A DNA stretch of 38,444 nucleotides, taken from contig CACKSH010000017.1 of assembly GCA_902602765.1 (NCBI GenBank), positions 1-38,444 of the forward strand, given 5' to 3'. How positions within the stretch are numbered: position 1 is the first letter of the stretch; the number at the start of each line of letters is the position of its first letter. Below are positions 8,448 through 16,160 of the stretch, piece by piece. A program made the translations under genes and the position numbers. The notes under the pieces are model-generated. The model saw nothing but the letters and a program-made list of their open reading frames with translations, was not told the origin of the DNA and did not search any database. Origin of the DNA: Paracoccaceae bacterium (lineage in GTDB: Bacteria > Pseudomonadota > Alphaproteobacteria > Rhodobacterales > Rhodobacteraceae).

Positions 8448-9725
8448 ATGGCCCTAGATGCTGACGTTGCATTTCCATCCTATGATGCACCAGAAAAAGA
8501 CTTATACGAATTAGGTGAGATGCCTCCATTTGGGTATGTCCCAAAGCAAATGTATGCCTGGGCAATTCGCCGTGAAAGACACGGTGAGCCCGAAAAAGCG
8601 TTCCAAGTTGAGGTAGTTGATACACCATTGCCATCAGGTAACGAAGTGTTGGTACTAGTTATGGCTGCGGGCGTAAATTATAATGGAGTCTGGGCAGGTT
8701 TAGGTGTGCCTATATCACCCTTCGATGGACACAATGCAGATTATCATATCGCTGGTTCAGACGCCTCAGGCATTGTTTGGGCAGTCGGTGATAAGGTACG
8801 GAATTGGAAAGTTGGTGACGAAGTTGTAATTCACTGTAACCAAGATGATGGAGACGATGAAGAATGCAATGGTGGGGACCCCATGTATTCTACTAGTCAA
8901 CGGATTTGGGGATATGAGACTCCAGACGGGTCCTTTGCTCAATTTACCAGCGTACAAGCTCAGCAGCTTTTACCGCGGCCTAGACATTTAAGTTGGGAAG
9001 AAAGTGCTTGCTATACCTTAACACTTGCTACCGCTTACAGGATGCTATTTGGCCACGATCCTCATGAATTAAAGCCTGGACAAAATGTGTTGGTTTGGGG
9101 TGCATCCGGTGGACTTGGGTCATATGCCATTCAATTGGTAAAGGCGGCGGGTGGTAATGCTGTTGGTGTAATATCAGATGAGAGTAAGAGGGACTTTGTT
9201 CTTGGCTTAGGCGCTAAAGGTGTAATCAATCGAAATGACTTCAAATGTTGGGGTCAACTCCCGACGGTTAACACGTCGGAATATGCTGAATGGTTCAAAG
9301 AAGTTCGTAAGTTCGGCAAGGCCATATGGGATTTTACTGGCAAGGGTAATAATGTAGACATAGTTTTTGAACATCCTGGTGAAGCGACGATCCCTGTTTC
9401 GACATTTGTTTGTAAAAAAGGTGGAATGGTAGTGATTTGTGCGGGTACAACTGGGTATAACTGTACGTTTGACGTTCGGTATTTGTGGATGCACCAAAAG
9501 CGTATACAAGGCAGTCACTTTGCTCACCTAAAACAAGCGGCTTCTGCAAATAGACTAATGGTTGAGAAGCGCCTCGATCCATGCATGTCAGAAGTCTTGC
9601 CTTGGGATCAAATTCCTCAGGCTCACACTAAAATGATGAAAAATGAACACAAACCAGGAAATATGGCAGTTTTGGTACAAAGCCCTCGAGTTGGTTTATC
9701 GACATTTGAAGAAGTGCTTAAATAA
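8448..9725 (+). CDS. ccr: Crotonyl-CoA carboxylase/reductase
   Basis: Reductively carboxylates crotonyl-CoA with NADPH and CO2 to (2S)-ethylmalonyl-CoA, the committed step of the ethylmalonyl-CoA pathway. The 425-residue protein is a medium-chain reductase. Conserved stretches include GEMPPFGYVPKQMYAWAIRR, the HCNQDDGDDEECNGGDP insert characteristic of Ccr, the nucleotide loop VWGASGGLGSYAIQLV, VFEHPGEAT, and HKPGNMAVLVQSP near the end. The ATG at 8448 is preferred over upstream 8385 because a Shine-Dalgarno (TGGAGA) precedes it and the protein then starts MALDADVAFPSYDAPEKDLY, as in relatives. It is divergent from ecm, which acts two steps later after the epimerase. Confidence 0.97.
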   Translation: MALDADVAFPSYDAPEKDLYELGEMPPFGYVPKQMYAWAIRRERHGEPEKAFQVEVVDTPLPSGNEVLVLVMAAGVNYNGVWAGLGVPISPFDGHNADYHIAGSDASGIVWAVGDKVRNWKVGDEVVIHCNQDDGDDEECNGGDPMYSTSQRIWGYETPDGSFAQFTSVQAQQLLPRPRHLSWEESACYTLTLATAYRMLFGHDPHELKPGQNVLVWGASGGLGSYAIQLVKAAGGNAVGVISDESKRDFVLGLGAKGVINRNDFKCWGQLPTVNTSEYAEWFKEVRKFGKAIWDFTGKGNNVDIVFEHPGEATIPVSTFVCKKGGMVVICAGTTGYNCTFDVRYLWMHQKRIQGSHFAHLKQAASANRLMVEKRLDPCMSEVLPWDQIPQAHTKMMKNEHKPGNMAVLVQSPRVGLSTFEEVLK

Positions 9726-9731
9726 GGCTCA

Positions 9732-9765
9732 CAAGTCGGGTTATCCCGACTTGAAACCAATTTTT
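9732..9765 (+). terminator. Rho-independent terminator of ccr (first of two)
   Basis: CAAGTCGGG at 9732-9740, loop TTAT, then CCCGACTTG at 9745-9753: a perfect 9-bp stem beginning six bases after the ccr stop. It is followed by AAACCAA and five T residues. Confidence 0.8.
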
Positions 9766-9770
9766 CGACT

Positions 9771-9800
9771 TCACTATATCTAAATAGTGAGAACTTTTTA
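9771..9800 (+). terminator. Second terminator hairpin downstream of ccr
   Basis: TCACTAT at 9771-9777 pairs with ATAGTGA at 9784-9790 around a 6-nt loop, followed by GAACTTTTTAT. It lies directly behind the stronger first hairpin and would catch read-through before the helicase gene. The stem is A+T-rich and weaker. Confidence 0.55.
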
Positions 9801-9859
9801 TATCGAGGCTAATTTTGTTTTTTTCAAATCTTTAACTGCTATGCCTTAATCATTCATAC

Positions 9860-11362
9860 ATGGTAAATAGAATGAACCAGGGTTCTATCCCGTTATCGTT
9901 GGATCAAGAGCAAGCGCTAAATAACGTTGCGGTTATTTTGGAGAGAGCTGGTATCAATCTAGGATCTGGTGAACTTTCAAGTCAAAATTCTAAATATAAA
10001 TCAGTTTATGCGCTTATTGGGAGAGCAGGTTCAGGAAAAACTGCTTTATTAAGTCGTATAACTGAAAAAATGAGTGCAATTGGTGTCGAAATTATATCAG
10101 GCGACTTTGAAGTTCGAAGAAATAAAAATAATCGTTCTCTTTCTATTTTAGCTCCTACAAATAAAGCTGCTAATATTTTAAGAATGAGGGGTGTACCAGC
10201 AACTACTATCCACAGAATACTATATACGCCTGTATATGATCCAGATTATGAGAGACTAGTAGAATGGCTTATCGGTGAGCAAGATGAAAAGCCCATTTTA
10301 GATGGGTTATCAGAAAATTCATTAAAACGGGCATGGGATTTTTACAGATCCAATAAGTCTATACCAGGAGCTCTTGCAGCTGCTGGCCTAAAAGGTTCAG
10401 ACTTTATCAGTGGCTGGAAGAGGAGAGAGGAACCTCTGGATGTTGGATTTATTGATGAGTCGTCAATGCTCGATGATGACCAGCTAAATGATTTAAAAGA
10501 AATCTTTTCAACTTTAATATTATTTGGAGACCCAGCTCAGCTCGCACCAATTAGTCAATCAGGGCGGATGGTTTTTGATAGACTAGATTCTGAGTGTAAG
10601 TCTATTCTATCACAAATCCACAGGCAAAGTTCGGACAACCCGATTTTGAAATTATCAAATTTTCTATCGGACCCTGAAATAAACTTTTCAGACTTTGAGA
10701 TGCTAATACGTAAAATAGCAAATGAAGATGAAAGAATTGTTTGGGCCCAACGAGTAAATGTGGATTTGATGTCTCGCAGTCCAGTTTTAGTTTGGAGGAA
10801 TGCTACACGTATAAGGTTAATTAATGCCTTTCGCTCTGTCTATAATGCTCCAAATGATAGACTAATAGAGGGGGAACCCCTTATCTGTGATGGTTTAGAA
10901 TTGCCGCTTAAACATAGAAAAAAGAGGATTGATCTTGAAGCTAGGGGGCTGACCAAAGGAGCAAATGTTATTTATCTAGGACCTGGTAAAAAGGCAGGTT
11001 TTTCACGACTTTTCGTAGTGGGATCAGAATCTCCTATTCTTTCAGCAGCATCGATAGTAAAAATTGAACTGCCAAACGAAGATGAGCCCTTTATTCCCTT
11101 TGCTGCGAAAATGGGGGCTATTTTTTTACATGGGTCGGCGGTGACAATTCATAAAGCTCAAGGTTCTCAATGGGAACATGTTCAGGTCTTTGGAGCCGAT
11201 ATATACGCTGCAGCGCAGACTAACAGGGTCGAGGCTGGTTTGCCCCTTTGGAAAAGGCTAGCGTATGTCGCAATAACGCGTGCCCAAGCAAAACTATATT
11301 GGGTTACCCGCAGTCGATTATCGAAACCGAGTGGTCCTCTTGATATTTCAGATCTAAAGTAA
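9860..11362 (+). CDS. ATP-dependent DNA helicase, RecD-like (superfamily 1)
   Basis: A 500-residue SF1 helicase. Motif I (Walker A) is GRAGSGKT at residues 54-61 and motif Ia is LAPTNKAANILR. Motif II is FIDESSML and motif III is LFGDPAQLAPI. Near the C-terminus are TIHKAQGSQWEHV (motif V) and AYVAITRAQAKLYWV (motif VI, with the UvrD/RecD-type C-terminal fold). No RecB or RecC partner gene is nearby, so it is a stand-alone RecD/RecD2-like enzyme, probably acting in DNA repair or replication-associated unwinding; the precise role is unknown. ATGs at 9860 and 9872 are both possible and neither has a strong Shine-Dalgarno. It is transcribed after the two ccr terminators, so it should have its own promoter. 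Confidence 0.88.
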   Translation: MVNRMNQGSIPLSLDQEQALNNVAVILERAGINLGSGELSSQNSKYKSVYALIGRAGSGKTALLSRITEKMSAIGVEIISGDFEVRRNKNNRSLSILAPTNKAANILRMRGVPATTIHRILYTPVYDPDYERLVEWLIGEQDEKPILDGLSENSLKRAWDFYRSNKSIPGALAAAGLKGSDFISGWKRREEPLDVGFIDESSMLDDDQLNDLKEIFSTLILFGDPAQLAPISQSGRMVFDRLDSECKSILSQIHRQSSDNPILKLSNFLSDPEINFSDFEMLIRKIANEDERIVWAQRVNVDLMSRSPVLVWRNATRIRLINAFRSVYNAPNDRLIEGEPLICDGLELPLKHRKKRIDLEARGLTKGANVIYLGPGKKAGFSRLFVVGSESPILSAASIVKIELPNEDEPFIPFAAKMGAIFLHGSAVTIHKAQGSQWEHVQVFGADIYAAAQTNRVEAGLPLWKRLAYVAITRAQAKLYWVTRSRLSKPSGPLDISDLK

Positions 11363-11405
11363 TTCTATACGCGCAATGTTTTGTCATATAAGTCAATTTC
11401 ATTGA

Positions 11406-11641
11406 TTAATTTTTGCTATCTAGCCAAAAAGTTGTGGGACCGTCATTCACTAATTTGACTTGCATGCTTGCGCCAAATATACCCTGTTGAGTTAAAATTT
11501 TTTTTAAAAGTTTGTTTACATCAACTTTTTGTCGCCTTTCATTGCACACAGAAAAATTAAAAGGCCCTTATTGCAGCTTCCCTGAAGTTTGCCCTCGAAA
11601 GATACCTCTGCTGATAAGACTCTTTGTAATAGTAGTCGCAT
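11406..11641 (-). pseudogene. dtd: D-aminoacyl-tRNA deacylase, frameshifted and internally deleted
   Basis: DTD removes D-amino acids from mischarged tRNA and is normally about 145 residues. Eight bases after the rluB-type stop, an ATG opens MRLLLQRVLSAEVSFEGKLQ, a clear DTD N-terminus (consensus MRALLQRVSSAxVxVxG). The frame stops at TAA (11518-11516) after 41 codons. One frame over, the text resumes as [10 protein letters not shown], then jumps to [20 protein letters not shown], the DTD C-terminus including the NDGP (Gly-cisPro) motif, and ends at TAA (11408-11406). The middle of the protein, including the SQFTLY motif and roughly 70-80 residues, is absent. One frameshift plus a large deletion make a functional product impossible. 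It was probably once co-transcribed with the upstream pseudouridine synthase gene. Confidence 0.88.
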
Positions 11642-11649
11642 TATTTATT

Positions 11650-12489
11650 TCATCTTCGGTTTCCAGAAACATTGCGTCTTCCTAAAATTTTATCCACCTT
11701 GTTAGAGGTTTTTGTTCCAAAACTCCGTTTTTGTTTTTTTTCCGTTTGAGAGCTGTCCAGTCGGATTTTGAGTAAGTTTTTTATCCTACTTAATCGCACT
11801 TCCTGTACTTCACCCTTTTTTAATGTGCCTAGTTCAAAATCTCCAAAGCTTATTCTCAGTAAACGACTCACAGATAGTCCTAGAAAACCTAATGCTTTGC
11901 GAATTTCGCGATTTTTACCCTCACGAAGTCCAATACTTAGCCAAGCATTTGCTCCTGTTTGACGATCAAAAGATACTTCCATTGGCTTAAAGTGTGTGCC
12001 TTCTACAAATATTCCCTGCCGTAATGGTTCAAGCATACTGTCCTTTAACCGACCTTTTACTCGCACCCGGTATCGTCGTAACCAACCAGTTGAGGGTAAT
12101 TCAAGACACCGTTTTAGTTCTCCATCGTTCGTAAGCAGTAGTAGTCCTTCGGAGTTTAAGTCCAGTCGGCCTATGGATAAGACTCGGGGCATTTCTTTTG
12201 GCAGTTTATCAAAAATAGTTGGCCGATTTTTCTCGTCCTTTGAGGTGGAAATAAGGCCAACGGGCTTATGATATATCCATAAACGTGTCTCTTCTGGTTG
12301 TGACAACAATTTACCATCAACTTCTATAGCGTCGTTTTTAGATAGATTAAGAGCTGGACTATTGATAGTATTTCCATTCACCTTAACCCTACCATCTAAA
12401 ATTAATCTTTCGGACTCTCTTCTGCTTGCTAGTCCAGCTCTCGCAATTATTTTTGCGATGCGGTCGCCTTTGTTTACTTGGTCTTTCAT
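11650..12489 (-). CDS. rluB: 23S rRNA pseudouridine synthase, RsuA/RluB/E/F family
   Basis: Isomerises a specific uridine of ribosomal RNA to pseudouridine. An S4 RNA-binding domain covers about residues 8-60 (RIAKIIARAGLASRRESERL), followed by the catalytic domain with IGRLDLNSEGLLLLTNDGEL, whose aspartate is the nucleophile. The GLREGKNREIRKALGFLGL motif is also conserved. The lysine- and arginine-rich C-terminal tail is common in RluB-like proteins. The exact target within 23S rRNA is inferred from family membership, so the gene symbol is tentative. The ATG at 12489 (MKDQVNKGDRIAKII) is preferred to a TTG two codons upstream. It is divergent from tadA and directly upstream of the dtd remnant. 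Confidence 0.85.
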   Translation of the reverse strand: MKDQVNKGDRIAKIIARAGLASRRESERLILDGRVKVNGNTINSPALNLSKNDAIEVDGKLLSQPEETRLWIYHKPVGLISTSKDEKNRPTIFDKLPKEMPRVLSIGRLDLNSEGLLLLTNDGELKRCLELPSTGWLRRYRVRVKGRLKDSMLEPLRQGIFVEGTHFKPMEVSFDRQTGANAWLSIGLREGKNREIRKALGFLGLSVSRLLRISFGDFELGTLKKGEVQEVRLSRIKNLLKIRLDSSQTEKKQKRSFGTKTSNKVDKILGRRNVSGNRR

Positions 12490-12532
12490 TAGCAATTATG
12501 TATGTTATTAATGACAATTTAGGAAGGGAAAA

Positions 12533-13003
12533 TTGTGCTCCTTGGCAACTAGTGGCTTTATAAATTTTATGAAAATGGCTATAGAACAAGCCATAATAGC
12601 GCGCTCTGCAGGAGAAATTCCAGTCGGTGCTGTATTGCTGGATCCGGCTGGTCAAGTATTAGCCAAGTCGGGGAATAGAACTCGAGAACTTAAAGACCCC
12701 TCAGCGCATGCTGAAGTATTAGTTATCCGAGAGGCTTGTCAGGTTTTAGGAAATGAAAGATTAACTGGTTGTGACTTATATGTTACCTTAGAACCTTGTG
12801 CCATGTGTGCCTCCCTAATTTCAGCTTCGCGAATTCGCCGGCTATACTATGGCGCAAGTGACAAAAAATCAGGTGGTGTTGAGGACGGTGCATGTATCTT
12901 TTCACATAGGCAAACACATCACAGACCTGAAATATATCCAGGTATCTGTGAAGAGGAAGTGGTTGAACTTATGACCAGTTTTTTTGGGAGGTTAAGACAA
13001 TAA
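12533..13003 (+). CDS. tadA: tRNA-specific adenosine deaminase
   Basis: Deaminates A34 to inosine in the anticodon of tRNA-Arg(ACG), which is normally essential. The zinc and catalytic motifs are H59-A-E61 and P88-C-x-x-C92 (EPCAMCASLISASRI). The C-terminal GGVEDGACIFSHRQTHHRPEIYPGI region is typical of alphaproteobacterial TadA. The start appears to be a TTG at 12533 with AGGAAGGG about six bases upstream; the next in-frame ATG is at 12569 (MKMAIEQA) and would trim the N-terminus close to the first helix. It is divergent from the pseudouridine synthase gene and converges on ileS. Confidence 0.92.
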   Translation: MCSLATSGFINFMKMAIEQAIIARSAGEIPVGAVLLDPAGQVLAKSGNRTRELKDPSAHAEVLVIREACQVLGNERLTGCDLYVTLEPCAMCASLISASRIRRLYYGASDKKSGGVEDGACIFSHRQTHHRPEIYPGICEEEVVELMTSFFGRLRQ

Positions 13004-13064
13004 AATATTTAAAAAGTATGATTACAAACAATTCAATTTACGACACTTTTCCTCTGTCTGAAAA

Positions 13065-15953
13065 CTATTTAAGAGCTGTGCTGCATCGTTTGCATGTACC
13101 CGGGTGCTTATAATTTCCTACATCTGGTAAAATTTTCCAACATCGCTCACACTTCGTTCCAACTGATTTCTTAAAATTAACAGCAGCACCATCAATTTCA
13201 TTCGAAATATATACATTTTCAGGAGGTTCTGCGTCAGTAAGATTTAAGCCTGACGTTATACAAATGTCTTGAAATGGTACAGATTCTAAAATCGCAAGCG
13301 CGTCCTGGTCTTTGATATGGACAGTTGGAGCTGCCTCCAAACTGGATCCGATTACCTTATCTTCCCTCTGTAATTCTAGAGCAGATGTGACTAGTCGTCT
13401 GTAGCTCCTTACAGTTGACCATTTTTTTGCAAGTTTATCATCTCGCCACTTAGACGGTGTATTTGGTATATCTACAAGATGAACTGAACTATCTTTGTCA
13501 GGATAGCGTTCAAGCCAGACCTCTTCCATTGTAAATACTAAAATTGGTGCTAACCAAGTTGTAAGACGATGAAAAAGTAAATTTAGTACCGTTCTAGCTG
13601 ATTTTCGCTCGATTGTGTCTCCATCACAATAAAGTACATCTTTTCGTATATCAAAATAAAAGGATGATAAATCCACCGTTGCAAAGGTAAAAATTGATTG
13701 AAAAACACCCTGAAAATCATATGAATTATATCCTTCTTGTACTTTCTCATCTAACTCAGAAAGCCTATGCAGCACCCAACGCTCTAATTCCGGCATCTCT
13801 TTTGTGGCTATTTCATCTGATGCATTATAATCACTTAGTGATCCCAGCATGAAACGCATTGTGTTTCTCAATCTTCGATAGCTATCAGCTACACCTTTCA
13901 AAATTTCAGGTCCAATTCGTAAATCCGCGGTATAGTCTGATTGAGCGACCCACAAACGTAAAATATCAGCACCATACTGCTTTATAACTTGTTCAGGAGC
14001 TATAGTGTTTCCTAAGGACTTTGACATTTTCATGCCTTTTTCGTCTAACGTAAATCCATGCGTTAAAACACCATGGTAAGGAGCTCGTCCGTTTGTGCCA
14101 CATGATTGAAGCATCGAGGAATGGAACCAACCTCTATGTTGATCTGTTCCCTCTAAATATAAATCAGCAAAACCGTCATCAGATCCATCTTTGCGGTCTC
14201 TCAACACAAATGCATGTGTTGAACCGCTATCGAACCAAACATCTAAGATATCAAAAACTTGGATAAAATTATCTGGATTTTCTAATCCTTCTAAAAATCT
14301 TTCTTTTGCATTTTCCTTATACCAAGCGTCCGCACCTTCTACTTCGAAGGCTTCTGCGATCCGTTTGTTTACTTGCTCATTACGCAGTAAAAAATCACTG
14401 TCGGTCGGTTGGGCTCCTTTTTTGGTAAAACAAGTAAGCGGTACTCCCCAAGCGCGTTGCCGAGACAAAACCCAGTCTGGTCGTACCTCTATCATTGAAT
14501 AAAGTCGATTACGTCCACTTCTTGGTGTCCACTGAACGAGTTTATCAATCGACTCCAAAGCTCTTTGCCTAATTGTATTACCATATTTATTGAAGGTATC
14601 TTCCACCTTTTTATCGATAGCTGCAAACCACTGTGGGGTATTTCTGAAAATTATTGGTGCTTTTGAGCGCCAAGAATGGGGATAGCTGTGGGTCAAACGA
14701 CCTCGTGCGATAATATTCCCAGACTCAACAAGTTTATTTATAACCTCAGCGTTTGCCTTCCCTTCCTTACCTTTCCGGTCAAAAACTGTGAGACCTGCAA
14801 AGAAGGGTACATGTCCTAAAAACTCACTTTCTTCACCCACATTATGGGTCATTCTGTCAAGCCAGTTGCGCTTTAAGAAGCACTCATAATCGTCTGCTCC
14901 ATGACTTGGCGCTGTGTGTACAAATCCAGTCCCAGCATCGTCTGTAACATGATCGCCATCTATCAAAGGTACATCATAATTCCAAAATGGATCTAATTCT
15001 GAGAGTGGGTGTTGGCACACACAATCTTGCAAGTCGGAACTCGAAACATCTTTAACTCTGGTGTATTTTAGCACTCTTGATTTTTCTAATGTTTCGGCTG
15101 CTAAGTTATCGCTTATTATATAGTATTCACCTTTTGCTGTCCAACTTTCCTCTAAAGTTTCATCAACATGATATAGGCCATATGAAATTTTAGGATTAAA
15201 AGCGATTGCTCGATTTGAGGGAATAGTCCACGGCGTAGTTGTCCAAATAACTATTCGAGCGTTTCGTATTTCTTCTGATGCATTATTAATTTTGAAGGCA
15301 ACCCAAATGGTATGAGACTTGTGGTCATGATACTCAATCTCAGCTTCAGCCAACGCTGTCTTTTCAACAGGTGACCACATAACAGGCTTTGACCCTTGAT
15401 AAAGCGTCCCATTCATTAAAAATTTCATAAACTCTTCTGCGATTACTCTTTCAGCGTGGAAGTCCATCGTTAGGTATGGGTTTTCCCACTTTCCCATAAC
15501 TCCTAATCTTTTGAATTCGTCCCTCTGGGTCTCAACCCACCCGGCGGCAAATTTTCGGCATTCCTGCCTAAAATCTATTACATTGACATCGTCTTTATTT
15601 TTTCCTTTGGATCGATATTGTTCTTCAATTTTCCATTCAATTGGCAAACCATGACAGTCCCACCCAGGAATATATCTTGCGTCTTTGCCCATCATTTGCT
15701 GGCTTCGAACAACCATGTCTTTCAGGATTTTATTAAGTGCATGACCAATATGCAAATGACCGTTCGCATATGGAGGTCCATCATGCAATATAAATGAAGC
15801 TCTACCCTTCTTTTGTCGAAGAGTATCATAAACCTTAATATCCTCCCACTTTGTGAGCCAGTCTGGTTCTCGCTTCGGTAACCCAGCTCGCATTGGGAAT
15901 TCTGTTTTTGGCAAATTTAATGTATCTTTGTAGTCTGGTGTTTCAGCACACAT
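13065..15953 (-). CDS. ileS: Isoleucyl-tRNA synthetase
   Basis: Charges tRNA-Ile; class Ia synthetase of 962 residues. HIGH is at residues 68-71 ([12 protein letters not shown]), and KMSKSLGN follows in the second half of the catalytic domain. The CP1 editing domain lies between them ([32 protein letters not shown]). The C-terminal zinc finger is C935, C938, C954 and C957 (CERCW...CKRC). The N-terminus [20 protein letters not shown] is close to what I recall for Rhodobacterales IleS, and is a good taxonomic hint. No T-box or other leader was recognised. It is convergent with tadA. Confidence 0.98.
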   Translation of the reverse strand: MCAETPDYKDTLNLPKTEFPMRAGLPKREPDWLTKWEDIKVYDTLRQKKGRASFILHDGPPYANGHLHIGHALNKILKDMVVRSQQMMGKDARYIPGWDCHGLPIEWKIEEQYRSKGKNKDDVNVIDFRQECRKFAAGWVETQRDEFKRLGVMGKWENPYLTMDFHAERVIAEEFMKFLMNGTLYQGSKPVMWSPVEKTALAEAEIEYHDHKSHTIWVAFKINNASEEIRNARIVIWTTTPWTIPSNRAIAFNPKISYGLYHVDETLEESWTAKGEYYIISDNLAAETLEKSRVLKYTRVKDVSSSDLQDCVCQHPLSELDPFWNYDVPLIDGDHVTDDAGTGFVHTAPSHGADDYECFLKRNWLDRMTHNVGEESEFLGHVPFFAGLTVFDRKGKEGKANAEVINKLVESGNIIARGRLTHSYPHSWRSKAPIIFRNTPQWFAAIDKKVEDTFNKYGNTIRQRALESIDKLVQWTPRSGRNRLYSMIEVRPDWVLSRQRAWGVPLTCFTKKGAQPTDSDFLLRNEQVNKRIAEAFEVEGADAWYKENAKERFLEGLENPDNFIQVFDILDVWFDSGSTHAFVLRDRKDGSDDGFADLYLEGTDQHRGWFHSSMLQSCGTNGRAPYHGVLTHGFTLDEKGMKMSKSLGNTIAPEQVIKQYGADILRLWVAQSDYTADLRIGPEILKGVADSYRRLRNTMRFMLGSLSDYNASDEIATKEMPELERWVLHRLSELDEKVQEGYNSYDFQGVFQSIFTFATVDLSSFYFDIRKDVLYCDGDTIERKSARTVLNLLFHRLTTWLAPILVFTMEEVWLERYPDKDSSVHLVDIPNTPSKWRDDKLAKKWSTVRSYRRLVTSALELQREDKVIGSSLEAAPTVHIKDQDALAILESVPFQDICITSGLNLTDAEPPENVYISNEIDGAAVNFKKSVGTKCERCWKILPDVGNYKHPGTCKRCSTALK

Positions 15954-16141
15954 TACTAATTTTCTCTAATTTATCGGTATTTTGTGAATTGATTTAATTT
16001 GTCGATAGCTTGCCCGGGCCACTTCTAATCAATAAGCGCCGGGCAAATAATTAGGATGAATGACGTCCTGGTTCTACACATGGCGTAGGTATAGCGAAAT
16101 CAAACTTGCGCGTCCAGAGCAAAGCTATTTTGAACGATATA
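15954..16141. other. ptsP-ileS intergenic gap with an inverted repeat
   Basis: This 188-bp gap lies between the ileS start and the ptsP stop, both on the minus strand. It has a locally G+C-richer core with TTGCCCGG (about 16010-16017) complementary to CCGGGCAA (about 16039-16046) around a loop of about 21 nt. No tRNA cloverleaf or reading frame is convincing. It should hold the ileS promoter and leader, and perhaps the ptsP terminator. Confidence 0.4.
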
Positions 16142-16160
16142 TCAAATCGATTTGATATAT
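16137..16160. repeat. 24-bp perfect palindrome across the ptsP stop codon
   Basis: ATATATCAAATC at 16137-16148 is followed immediately by its exact reverse complement at 16149-16160. On the minus strand it encodes the last residues of PtsP (YIKSI) and its TGA stop. As RNA it could form a 3'-end hairpin, but a useful T-tract lies only on the plus-strand side. Confidence 0.7.

Noticed and set aside
15954-16141. tRNA gene or T-box leader upstream of ileS
   Set aside because: No cloverleaf arms, no GGTTC-type T-loop in the right place and no CCA-like end; no T-box sequence.
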